From positions 1 through 32,350 of the forward strand of contig RFNS01000292.1 of the NCBI GenBank assembly GCA_009927055.1: a stretch of DNA of 32,350 nucleotides. Reading direction: 5' to 3'. Positions 1-7,218 of this stretch are shown piece after piece. A model generated the notes under the pieces. The model had not been told where the DNA came from. It saw nothing but the letters and a program-made list of their open reading frames with translations, and searched no databases. The stretch's first letter is position 1. Every line of letters begins with the position of its first letter. Source of the DNA: Alphaproteobacteria bacterium. GTDB lineage: Bacteria > Pseudomonadota > Alphaproteobacteria > UBA9219 > RFNS01. A program made the position numbers and the translations under genes.

Positions 1-645
1 GGCGGCGCCCATCTCTGTCACTGATGATTGTTGAACACCTTGTGCCTGTTCAGATTGTGCGTCATGCGGTTGTGTCGGCACAGGTTGCACGGTGTTGGTT
101 TTTTCTGGTGTGGCGGCGGGTTGATCTGCTGTCTTTTTTTCTGGGGGTGTTTTTTCTGTTGCTGTTTTTTCTTGGGGGCTGGCCTCAGGGGCCGCCGCCA
201 TGGACGCCGATGGGGCGCGCATCACACCCGCCTGCTGCGTGATGCGGGCGCCGGCCACATCCACCACCACGGCCCCTTTGTTTTCAAATATTTTTGGTCG
301 GGCCCCTGCGCCCATGGTCATGACAAAAGTGGTGGTATCGCCTTCCAACACGCCATAACTGCCCACGCGAGAAAGACGCGCCGCCAGAAGCGGCGCAAGG
401 TTGAGACGCACCGATTTCTGAAATGTCAGGCGCATTTCCTGGCCCTGCTGCGCGACCTGATAAGGAATTTTTTGGGGCAGATCGAAGACAAGACGATCAT
501 ACGCCGCGTGCGCGCCCCCACGCACGGTGAGCGAGAGTGTTTCAGCCCACAGCGGGTTGGCCAACAACAAACATGCCAGAAAAACATAGGCCGCGCCGCA
601 TCTTCCGCGGCATGGAGCGTGTGCCATGCCCCGCCGAAAAATCAT
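1..645 (-). CDS. Exported AMIN-like protein, 3' end missing (partial)
   Basis: The reading frame is open for 215 codons and runs off the left edge of the window. It starts at an ATG that overlaps the cheZ stop (ATGA), so it is probably translationally coupled. The N terminus has Arg residues, then a hydrophobic stretch (about residues 19-32) ending in LWA, a likely signal peptidase I site. Residues about 36-137 resemble the beta-rich AMIN-type domains of envelope proteins. After that comes a low-complexity linker rich in Pro, Glu, Lys, Thr and Gln, typical of a periplasmic spacer before a further domain. Position at the end of a chemotaxis/flagellar operon suggests a cell-envelope role linked to motility. 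Related operons often have a large repeat protein here, but the rest of this gene cannot be seen. The AMIN assignment is from general appearance only. Confidence 0.7.
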   Translation of the reverse strand, partial: MIFRRGMAHAPCRGRCGAAYVFLACLLLANPLWAETLSLTVRGGAHAAYDRLVFDLPQKIPYQVAQQGQEMRLTFQKSVRLNLAPLLAARLSRVGSYGVLEGDTTTFVMTMGAGARPKIFENKGAVVVDVAGARITQQAGVMRAPSASMAAAPEASPQEKTATEKTPPEKKTADQPAATPEKTNTVQPVPTQPHDAQSEQAQGVQQSSVTEMGAA

Positions 646-1337
646 GAATTGAGAAGACGATCGATATCGTCTTGCGAAATGCCCTGGCCTTTTTGTTGCG
701 GCCCTTCCAGCGGCGAGCCATCCACATCCTTGCGGGCCATCGGCGCATCGGCGGGCGCGTCGGCTTCGCTCACCTTCAAAGCACTGCGCATGCTGCCAAT
801 TTTTTCTTCAATGTGCTGCAGCGCCTGCACAACTTTTTTAATGCGCTGTGATGTTAAGTCTTGAAAGTTGCAAGCTTCATACACGCGCGTGGCGCAATCA
901 ATCAACTTGGCGCCCACGTCGGTGTCGCCCATCTCGCCCGCCAAGCCCATAATTTTGTCGCACTCATCCATAATCTTATTCGTGGCCTCGGCCGTGTCGC
1001 CAATAATCGCATCCAGCTCAACCGTCGCCATAGGAATGTGCGTGCGGCCAATATCGCCGGGGCGGATGGACGCAATATCGGTCTTAGCTTTGTGGATGAA
1101 ATCCGATAATTCTTGCAGCTGGGGCTTGATAAACGAAATCTCGGCCTTCGTGCTTTCTACATAACTGGCCAGAAAATGCAGCTCTTGCATCAGTTTCTGA
1201 TCGGGCGATGTTTTGGCCAGAAAATTTTTCATCACCTCGGCCACAATGCGTTCCACATCACTGCTGGTCACGCTGTCAGCGGTCACAGGCGTGGTGGACC
1301 CTTTGGGTTTATGCGGAACATGGCTGGCGCGAAACAT
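642..1337 (-). CDS. cheZ: Protein phosphatase CheZ
   Basis: CheZ removes the phosphate from CheY-P and ends the tumble/switch signal in the cytoplasm. The protein is 231 residues and mostly long helices (about 50-180). The catalytic segment NFQDLTSQRIKK (about 157-168) matches the E. coli block containing Asp143 and Gln147; here these are Asp160 and Gln164. The C-terminal tail (about 218-231) carries ISQDDIDRLL, a CheY-binding peptide resembling the FliM EIDxLL motif. A Pro/Ala/Asp-rich linker separates the helical body from this tail. The start has an AGGGTG ribosome site about 8 bases upstream, just after the cheY stop. It lies directly downstream of cheY, the expected partner. The family call is secure from the catalytic block plus the tail. 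Confidence 0.93.
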   Translation of the reverse strand: MFRASHVPHKPKGSTTPVTADSVTSSDVERIVAEVMKNFLAKTSPDQKLMQELHFLASYVESTKAEISFIKPQLQELSDFIHKAKTDIASIRPGDIGRTHIPMATVELDAIIGDTAEATNKIMDECDKIMGLAGEMGDTDVGAKLIDCATRVYEACNFQDLTSQRIKKVVQALQHIEEKIGSMRSALKVSEADAPADAPMARKDVDGSPLEGPQQKGQGISQDDIDRLLNS

Positions 1338-1348
1338 GATGCATCACC

Positions 1349-1741
1349 CTAAAACTGGCCAATGACAGAGGTAATTTTTTGCTTCAGTGTTTCAGCGCTG
1401 AAGGGTTTGACAATATAATTGTTCACGCCGGCCTGCTTGGCGGCCACCACGTTTTCGGTTTTGCTTTCGGCCGTCACCATAATAAAGGGCAGGTCTTTTA
1501 ACTTCGCATCGGTGCGCACTTCTTTCAGAAACTGCATGCCGCTCATCGGCTCCATATTCCAATCAGAGATGACCAGCATAAAATTTTGGGCACTTTCGCG
1601 CAGCGTTTTCAGCGCCGCACCGCCATCGGCCGCCTGCACAATGGTTTTGAACCCCAGCTGCTTCAGCAGGTTTTCAATAATGCGGCGCATGGTTTGCTGG
1701 TCATCCACCACCAGCACGGGTGCCGAAAGATCGACCGACAT
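1349..1741 (-). CDS. cheY: Chemotaxis response regulator CheY
   Basis: This is a single-domain receiver of 130 residues. It shuttles the chemotaxis phosphoryl signal to the flagellar switch protein FliM. All receiver residues are present: the acidic pair Asp13-Asp14, the phosphoacceptor Asp60 (ISDWNM), the switch Thr90 (MVTAES) and Lys112 (VKPF). There is no output domain. The frame extends 16 codons further upstream to another ATG at 1789. The ATG at 1741 is preferred because it gives the usual CheY length and has a G-rich ribosome site (TTGGGGG) before it. The gene sits between motE and cheZ, about 80 bases after motE, so it could have its own promoter, though none is clear. It could in principle be a CheY paralogue, but the cheZ neighbour favours the flagellar CheY. 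Confidence 0.95.
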   Translation of the reverse strand: MSVDLSAPVLVVDDQQTMRRIIENLLKQLGFKTIVQAADGGAALKTLRESAQNFMLVISDWNMEPMSGMQFLKEVRTDAKLKDLPFIMVTAESKTENVVAAKQAGVNNYIVKPFSAETLKQKITSVIGQF

Positions 1742-1824
1742 AAAGACCCCCAAAGAGAGAAAGAGATAAAAACGCTGATTGTTAACCATAACGCCTGTTG
1801 GCTAAGAAAAGGTTACCCTTTCAC

Positions 1825-2727
1825 TTACGGCTGTGGGGTATCTGGCAGGTCTGATTTTTCGGTCAGGGCGGTCGATATTTCCTTGGCGCGCGCGGGGTCC
1901 ATGGCGGCCAGAATGGGGCCCGCCTGGGTGGGCTTCATGCGGCTGATGACCTGCAGCAGAGACGGCAATTCCATCTGGCTGAAAATGCGCGCAGCCTCGG
2001 CCGGTTTCATGGCGGCATAAATTTTCACCAGATTTTCTAAATCGGCCGCCTTTTGTTCGCTCACCTGGCCCAGCATGGCCGACAGGGTTTGCCGCAACTC
2101 CTCCATTTCCTTGAACTTGTCGGCCAGGCGTTTTTCGGTGGCCTTTAGCAGCGCCTCCTTCTGCCCGATTTTTTTCTCGCGTTCATCTAACATGGTGCGG
2201 CGTTTGCCCAGCTGTTCCAGCGTATCGCGCTCGCCTTCTGACAACTCGCGCTCACTGTTGCTGGCGCGAACCTTTTCGGCGGCTTCGGCCGCTTCCATGG
2301 CTTCTTTGGTCTTGATATCTTCCTGGTTTTCGGTTTTTTGGCTGGCCTCTGGTGCTGATGCGTCGTCTTTCCCTTTTGCCTGATCAGGTTTTTTGTCGTC
2401 CTGTTTGTCTGTGACCTTGGCCTGTGGATCATCAGGTTTTACTGCTGCGGCGGCGGTTGGTTTTTTTTCACCCTCTTTTGTGTCATCGGCTTTTTTGTCG
2501 TGGGCCTGAGATTCAGATGCCAGCGGTTTCGCTTTGTCGTCGGCCAGTTCGGCCTGCACCTGCGTCACCAACGGCTTATCGGCGCCGCTGAATAAATTGA
2601 TGATACGTTCGCCCATCACCAGCACAGCCAGAAAAATCAGGCCATATAAAAAATGCCGCGCCTTGATAACCGGCCGCATATCGGGGCTGGGTTTTTTCAG
2701 CAGGCGGTGCAAAAGTTTTGGGGCCAT
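1825..2727 (-). CDS. motE: MotE-like flagellar motor chaperone
   Basis: This inner-membrane protein of about 300 residues has one transmembrane segment near residues 25-43. A long charged linker rich in Lys, Asp, Ala and Gln follows, then a coiled coil (about 150-225). The C-terminal domain (about 228-285) resembles the MgtE intracellular N-domain, with the repeated phrases MKPAEAARIF and MKPTQAGPIL. This architecture is that of MotE, a periplasmic chaperone that stabilises MotC for stator function in alphaproteobacteria. The start is ambiguous: GTG at 2730 and ATG at 2727 are adjacent, and the ATG overlaps the upstream stop (TGATG). The role is inferred from architecture and from flagellar neighbours on both sides. 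No motC is visible in this window. Confidence 0.8.
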   Translation of the reverse strand: MAPKLLHRLLKKPSPDMRPVIKARHFLYGLIFLAVLVMGERIINLFSGADKPLVTQVQAELADDKAKPLASESQAHDKKADDTKEGEKKPTAAAAVKPDDPQAKVTDKQDDKKPDQAKGKDDASAPEASQKTENQEDIKTKEAMEAAEAAEKVRASNSERELSEGERDTLEQLGKRRTMLDEREKKIGQKEALLKATEKRLADKFKEMEELRQTLSAMLGQVSEQKAADLENLVKIYAAMKPAEAARIFSQMELPSLLQVISRMKPTQAGPILAAMDPARAKEISTALTEKSDLPDTPQP

Positions 2728-3266
2728 CACTTCAGTTTCTCAATCACTCGTAAAAGTTCCATTTCTGCGCGGCTGCGGGCCACGGTTTCGGTGTTTTTTT
2801 TCTCGCCAGCCTGGTTACGTGATGCCTCGGCCACTAAGTCTTGCTGTTTTTCGGTTTTGGTGGGTGATGGCGGCGCGGTTGCGCCCATATTTCCCGCCAT
2901 ATTCCCCATGCCACTGGCCACACCGCCGGTCGATGATTGCCGCAGCAGCGTGATGCCGTGGGTGATGCGTTCGGCCATGCTGTCGGCCTGTTCGTAAACA
3001 AATTTTAAGTCATCGCGCATCAGGGCCGCGCGTTCGGTCAGTTTTTCTAAATCATCGCCCGCATCGCGCGCCACGTTTTTAAGATTACGAATGCCCGCCT
3101 CGGCCCGCACCACGGTGGCGTTAAAATCGTGCACAAAACGTTCCATGTCGGCGCGGCTGTTGCGAATGGCCACCAGCTGTTTTTCAACCCGCAGGGCATA
3201 GCGGATGGCAAAAATAATGCCCACCAGCAGGGCCACATCCAACACAAGGCGAAGAATAAATTCCAT
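2727..3266 (-). CDS. DUF6468-type flagellar-operon membrane protein
   Basis: This protein of about 179 residues has one N-terminal transmembrane helix (about 4-22), a helical coiled-coil body (about 27-100) and a low-complexity Gly/Met/Ala/Pro stretch before a short charged C terminus. I recognise it as the uncharacterised protein family (DUF6468) that sits between fliM and motE in several alphaproteobacterial flagellar operons. The family label is from memory and unchecked. Its start ATG overlaps the fliM stop in the same TGATG arrangement used by the next gene, so translation is probably coupled. The function is unknown. A single-pass membrane anchor with a cytoplasmic or periplasmic coiled coil, encoded between switch and stator genes, suggests a basal-body or stator accessory role. 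Confidence 0.75.
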   Translation of the reverse strand: MEFILRLVLDVALLVGIIFAIRYALRVEKQLVAIRNSRADMERFVHDFNATVVRAEAGIRNLKNVARDAGDDLEKLTERAALMRDDLKFVYEQADSMAERITHGITLLRQSSTGGVASGMGNMAGNMGATAPPSPTKTEKQQDLVAEASRNQAGEKKNTETVARSRAEMELLRVIEKLK

Positions 3267-4396
3267 CACATATCCTGCAGCTTTTCGATAAGGGATTTTT
3301 CAAGACGCACCGAGATATGGCCGTTGCGCTGCCCCATTTTACCGCGGAACAGCGGCTGTTCGCCCGCGCGCACATCAATGGTGTCTTCGGGCTTCACGTT
3401 TAGCAACACGCGGCTGCCCGGTTGCCAGTTCATCACATCGCCTAGCGTGGCCGTCACTTCATCCAGCACGGCTTGCACGGTCATGTTGGTTTGCAGCAGT
3501 TCGTTGCCAAGGTGGGTTTCCCAAATACTGTCGCGGCCAAATTTTTCGCCCATGAACATTTGCAGCAGCAGCTCACGAATGGGCTCCAGCGTGGCATAGG
3601 GCACCAAAATATCTATTTTCCCGCCTCTGTCGTCCATATCGACCCGCAGGCGGCACAGCATGGCGGCGTTGGCGGGCCGCGCAATGGTGGCAAAACGCGG
3701 GTTGGTTTCCAGCCTGTCTAAACGAAAGGTGACGGGCGAGAGTGGATCGAACGCCGCGCTCATATCGGTCAGCACCAGGCGGATCAGGCGCTCGACCAAT
3801 TTGCGTTCGATGGTGGTATAGGCCCGCCCTTCAATACGCATGCTGGTGTTGCCGCGCCGCCCGCCCAGCAGCACATCGACAATCGAATAAATCAGCGCGC
3901 TATCGACCGTCATCAGGCCCGAATTATCCCACTCCTCGGCCTTGAACACCGCCAGCATGGCCGGCAGCGGAATGCCGTTGATAAAATCGCCAAAGCGCAC
4001 CGAGGTCATTTGATCGAGGCTGACTTCAACGTTTTCTGAGGTAAAGTTGCGCAGGCTGGTGGTCAGCACGCGCACCAGCCGATCGAACACCACTTCCAGC
4101 ATGGGCAGGCGTTCATAATTCACCAACGCGCTGTTGATCAGCGCCATGATGCCCGAATTTTCTTCCTTATTGGTGCCGCCGCCAAAGCCCAGTAAACTGT
4201 CAATTTCTTCCTGGCTTAACACGCGTTTAGAATCGCCGCCTTCGCCCTCGCCACTGGTGGCCGCGGCCCAGGCGGCGGCTTCGGCATCGGCTCCGTCACC
4301 ACCGGCGGCATCAGCGGCTGGTTTTTCGCCCCCCTCCGACATGGCGGCCCACTCTGCCGCCAGTTTGTCATCGTCGGTTTGCTCGCCATCGGCCAT
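3266..4396 (-). CDS. fliM: Flagellar motor switch protein FliM
   Basis: FliM forms the C-ring with FliG and FliN and binds CheY-P to reverse rotation. The protein is 376 residues. The CheY-binding motif LSQEEIDSLLGFGGG lies at about residues 60-74, preceded by an acidic, Ala/Gly-rich extension with a DKLAAEWAAM phrase near the N terminus. The CheC-like middle domain (about 85-280) includes the conserved IxGxxLPAMLAVF-type region. The C-terminal SpoA/FliN-like domain covers about 300-376. The start ATG overlaps the fliL stop (TAATG), so coupling is likely. The displaced EIDxLL motif, not at the extreme N terminus as in E. coli, is the only oddity and seems common in alphaproteobacteria. Confidence 0.96.
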   Translation of the reverse strand: MADGEQTDDDKLAAEWAAMSEGGEKPAADAAGGDGADAEAAAWAAATSGEGEGGDSKRVLSQEEIDSLLGFGGGTNKEENSGIMALINSALVNYERLPMLEVVFDRLVRVLTTSLRNFTSENVEVSLDQMTSVRFGDFINGIPLPAMLAVFKAEEWDNSGLMTVDSALIYSIVDVLLGGRRGNTSMRIEGRAYTTIERKLVERLIRLVLTDMSAAFDPLSPVTFRLDRLETNPRFATIARPANAAMLCRLRVDMDDRGGKIDILVPYATLEPIRELLLQMFMGEKFGRDSIWETHLGNELLQTNMTVQAVLDEVTATLGDVMNWQPGSRVLLNVKPEDTIDVRAGEQPLFRGKMGQRNGHISVRLEKSLIEKLQDM

Positions 4397-5004
4397 TATT
4401 GCACCAGCATTTCCAAGAAAAGCACGTCATACACCTTGGCGGGATAAGCGGCTTCAGCCACACGCGCCAGCAATTCTTCGCGCAGGCGATAAATGCCGGC
4501 CGATCCGCGCAAATCCTCCACCCGCAATTCGCGCAAATAAACCTGGAAATTATCCAGCACGCGGGGTTTGGCTTTATCGAACTTGGCTTTGTCTTCTTCA
4601 CTGGCCAGCTCGACCGACACACGTATTTTCAAATAATTCACGCGCCGACCATCGCCCTGAAGGTTGACCAGCAGCTCGCCCAAATCAACGAACACACTGC
4701 CCTCTGCCTTGCGCTTTTCTTCTTCCTCTTTTTTATTCTGCTCGGCTGCGGCTTCGGCATGTTCGGCATCGGCCGCTTTGTCTTTGCCGCCCATCACACC
4801 TGAAAAAAACAACCCCGCCACAATGGCGCCGATCAGAACAACCGCGCCGCCGCCGAACAGTGCAATTTTTTTAATGGGCAGGCCTTTTTTGGCCGCAGCC
4901 TCGCCTTCGGCCCCGGCATCACCCTCGGCGCCCTCGTCGCCTTCTTTTTTGTCGGCGTCGTCGTCTTTTTCTTTATCTTTGGCTTTTTTGTCTTTCTCAG
5001 CCAT
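4396..5004 (-). CDS. fliL: Flagellar basal-body-associated protein FliL
   Basis: FliL is a single-pass inner-membrane protein around the stator that supports torque under load. The protein is 202 residues: a highly charged Lys/Asp/Glu cytoplasmic tail (1-45), a transmembrane helix (about 46-70), an Ala/Glu/Lys linker and a periplasmic FliL domain (about 100-202). The domain shows the usual DLGELLVNL and LKIRVSVEL strands and ends in LFLEMLVQ, the typical FliL C terminus. The start has a GGGGAG ribosome site about 9 bases upstream. It is the first gene of the minus-strand operon continuing into fliM, so the operon promoter should lie in 5005-5105. I could not identify convincing promoter boxes there. 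Confidence 0.94.
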   Translation of the reverse strand: MAEKDKKAKDKEKDDDADKKEGDEGAEGDAGAEGEAAAKKGLPIKKIALFGGGAVVLIGAIVAGLFFSGVMGGKDKAADAEHAEAAAEQNKKEEEEKRKAEGSVFVDLGELLVNLQGDGRRVNYLKIRVSVELASEEDKAKFDKAKPRVLDNFQVYLRELRVEDLRGSAGIYRLREELLARVAEAAYPAKVYDVLFLEMLVQ

Positions 5005-5105
5005 ACCCAGTCTCCCCCACCCTATTCTTGGGGCCAGTATGGTTAAGAAAGTGTAGAGAGGGGGAAAGTCTGAGAATAAGTGACTGAAACACTTCGCCGT
5101 AAAGC

Positions 5106-5483
5106 CTAGGCGGCTTTGGGAACGAAATAGGGCAGGTGTTTAGTGCCTGCCCGCCAAAACAATGGGTGGCCCACAAAAAAGCCCAGCGGCGTTTGGGGCA
5201 GCACCACTGTTTTGAACGCGGGGTGATCACATGGCCTAGAGTGCTCCGTGCACAATTGCGCCATGGTATGTGCCCATTGCTGGCGGGTGCCATGTTCCAA
5301 AAAAGCCGCCGGCACCATATCAACCGCAGCGGCATCTGGCACAACCTCTACCCCCTCGACAGGGCAATCATTCCCAAAATGTCTGACACACACAGGCACA
5401 TGGTGTGGAAATTTTTCAGATAGCTCAGCAAAAATTTTTTTCACCTGATCGTGTGGGTGCGCGGGCAAAATCTGCGCTGTCAT
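5106..5483 (-). CDS. Hypothetical protein, 125 residues
   Basis: I do not recognise this protein. It is soluble-looking, with no signal peptide or transmembrane helix. It is rich in His, Pro and Cys-containing turns (HVPVCVRHF, NDCPVEGVEV) and ends in a hydrophobic, aromatic segment (FFVGHPLFWRAG). The ATG at 5483 is chosen because AAAGGA lies 7 bases upstream; the frame continues five codons further to a TTG with no better site. It stands between the fliL operon (same strand, about 100 bases downstream) and the divergent flgF operon. It may share the fliL transcript. No function can be assigned. Confidence 0.65.
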   Translation of the reverse strand: MTAQILPAHPHDQVKKIFAELSEKFPHHVPVCVRHFGNDCPVEGVEVVPDAAAVDMVPAAFLEHGTRQQWAHTMAQLCTEHSRPCDHPAFKTVVLPQTPLGFFVGHPLFWRAGTKHLPYFVPKAA

Positions 5484-5610
5484 GTGGGTTCCTTTCAAAT
5501 TCTTTCCTCGTTACACCAAACATCGCGCCGCCCGTCAACAGGCTGATTTTGTTTTTATTTCCAAGCCCCTAAGGTTTTTGGCCCCGCGCCCGCACCCCCC
5601 AGAGCCGATG

Positions 5611-5627
5611 TTGGCATGGTTTCTGCA
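5611..5627 (+). promoter_or_regulatory. Probable sigma-54 promoter for the flgFGAH operon
   Basis: The sequence TTGGCATGGTTTCTGCA matches the sigma-54 consensus TGGCAC-N5-TTGC closely. The invariant GG (5613-5614) and GC (5625-5626) are separated by 10 bases, as required. The mismatches are T for C in the -24 box and C for T in the -12 box. Transcription would begin near 5637, before the TTG start of flgF at 5691. In Caulobacter, class III rod and ring genes use sigma-54, so the position fits. No enhancer site was identified. Confidence 0.6.
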
Positions 5628-5690
5628 TTTCAACCCTTGTTGGGCGTCATGGGGGCGCTCTGTCACCAGAGGGGCAACCGGGGGGTTCGT

Positions 5691-6416
5691 TTGGATATTT
5701 CTGCGCTTGTTCTTGTCAGCCGGCAGGATGCCCTGCAGCGCCAGATGGATGTGGCGGCGAATAACATCGCCAACGCCACCACCGTGGGCTTCAAGCAGCA
5801 GCAAAATATCTTTCAAACCTATCTGGCCAAATCGTTTGGCGGCGACCCTGTGCATTATGTGATTGATAAAGGCACGGCCATTGATTTTCGCAACGGCCCC
5901 CTCACTCAAACCGGCAACGCGCTGGATGTGGCGGTCGATGGCGAAGGGCTGATGCCTGTGCAAACGCCCCAGGGTGTCGCCTATACCCGCGCGGGCAGTT
6001 TTACCCTCGATGATCAGGGACACATCATCACCTCGGCCGGCTATCCCGTGCTCAGCAACGGCGGCGCGCCCATTATTGTGCCCACCGAAGCCCGCCACAT
6101 TACCATTACCGGTAACGGATCTATTCGCACCGAAGCCGGCGAAATTGGCCGCCTTGGCGTGGTCACCTTTGCCCGCCCGCAAGAAGTGACGCTGAGCGGT
6201 GAAGGACTTTATCGCACCACACAGGCCGGCGTAGCCAACGAAAACGCCCGCTTTGTGCAGGGTGCGCTTGAACAATCGAACGTGCAGCCCGTGGTGGAGC
6301 TGACACGCGTGATGGAGGTTTCGCGCGCCTATCAGCAAACGGCGCGCTTGATCGACCAAGATTTTGAACGCCAGCGCAACGCCATCCGCGCGCTTGGCCG
6401 AACAACAGCGGCATAA
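5691..6416 (+). CDS. flgF: Flagellar basal-body rod protein FlgF
   Basis: FlgF is a proximal rod subunit exported by the flagellar type III system. The protein is 241 residues. The N-terminal rod motif (about 16-30) reads QMDVAANNIANATTVGF, the C-terminal helix (about 195-225) has the VELTRVMEVSRAYQQTARL pattern, and the middle has YTRAGSFTLDDQG. I chose TTG at 5691 for three reasons. It lines up the SRQ-x4-RQMD segment with known alphaproteobacterial FlgF N termini, a G-run ribosome site lies just before it, and the upstream ATG at 5616 lies inside the predicted sigma-54 promoter. It is the first gene of flgF-flgG-flgA-flgH and is followed after 10 bases by flgG. Confidence 0.93.
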   Translation: MDISALVLVSRQDALQRQMDVAANNIANATTVGFKQQQNIFQTYLAKSFGGDPVHYVIDKGTAIDFRNGPLTQTGNALDVAVDGEGLMPVQTPQGVAYTRAGSFTLDDQGHIITSAGYPVLSNGGAPIIVPTEARHITITGNGSIRTEAGEIGRLGVVTFARPQEVTLSGEGLYRTTQAGVANENARFVQGALEQSNVQPVVELTRVMEVSRAYQQTARLIDQDFERQRNAIRALGRTTAA

Positions 6417-6426
6417 GGAGACACCC

Positions 6427-7212
6427 ATGAGAGCCATGGCCATTGGAGCGACAGGAATGCTGGCCCAGCAGCTGAATGTCGAAGTCATCTCGAACAACAT
6501 TGCCAACATCGGCACCAGCGGCTTTAAGCGCCAGCGCGCCGAATTTCAAGATTTGCTGTATCAAAACGTGCGCCAGGTCGGCGCCCAAAGCTCGGATACC
6601 GGGTCGATTGTGCCCACAGGCATTCAGGTGGGCCTTGGGGTGAAAACCGCCGCGGTGTACCGCATCAGCGAGCAAGGCAACATCAACGTCACCAACAATC
6701 AGCTCGATCTGGCCATCAACGGCAAAGGTTATTTCCAAATCACCATGCCCGATGGCACCACCGCCTATACCCGCGCAGGATCATTGCAGCTCGACCCCTC
6801 AGGCCAGATTGTGACCGCCGATGGTTATGTGGTGAACCCCGCGCTGACCATTCCTGCCGACACGCTGGAAATTACAGTCAACCCCAGCGGCGAAGTGCTG
6901 GCGAAGCAAGATGGACAAACCGCGCTGACCAACATTGGACAAATCCAGCTGGCCACCTTCCCCAACGAAGCGGGCCTGGAAGCGATTGGTGATAACCTGT
7001 TGCGTGAAACAGCGGCCAGCGGCAGCGCCACCACCGGCAACCCGCAAAGCGCCGGCTTTGGAAAAATTATTCAGGGCAGTCTTGAAAATTCTAACGTCAA
7101 CATTGTGTCTGAAATCTCGAACCTGATTACGGCGCAGCGGGCGTATGAAATGAACTCGCGTGTTATTCGGGCGGCCGATGACATGCTCAGCACCCTTAAT
7201 CAAATCCGGTAG
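6427..7212 (+). CDS. flgG: Flagellar distal rod protein FlgG
   Basis: FlgG builds the distal rod that spans the periplasm. The protein is 261 residues, the standard length. The N terminus (MRAMAIGATGMLAQQ) and the rod motif (SNNIANIGTSGFKRQ, about 23-37) are typical. The core shows YTRAGSLQLDPSG, and the C terminus carries the NSNVNIVSEISNLITAQRAY block. The ATG at 6427 has a strong AAGGAG ribosome site 7 bases upstream, so the longer frame from 6364 is rejected. It lies in the operon between flgF and flgA and follows flgF closely. Confidence 0.97.
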   Translation: MRAMAIGATGMLAQQLNVEVISNNIANIGTSGFKRQRAEFQDLLYQNVRQVGAQSSDTGSIVPTGIQVGLGVKTAAVYRISEQGNINVTNNQLDLAINGKGYFQITMPDGTTAYTRAGSLQLDPSGQIVTADGYVVNPALTIPADTLEITVNPSGEVLAKQDGQTALTNIGQIQLATFPNEAGLEAIGDNLLRETAASGSATTGNPQSAGFGKIIQGSLENSNVNIVSEISNLITAQRAYEMNSRVIRAADDMLSTLNQIR

Positions 7213-7218
7213 GGCGTG

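Noticed and set aside
28-864. 278-codon plus-strand frame at the left edge
   Set aside because: It covers the opposite strand of the exported AMIN-like protein and cheZ. The minus-strand frame has a signal peptide and coupling to cheZ, so it is the real one.
5535-6515. 326-codon minus-strand frame opposite flgF
   Set aside because: It lies wholly over a certain gene and its sequence is His/Gly/Arg-rich nonsense. It arises from the codon bias of the opposite strand.
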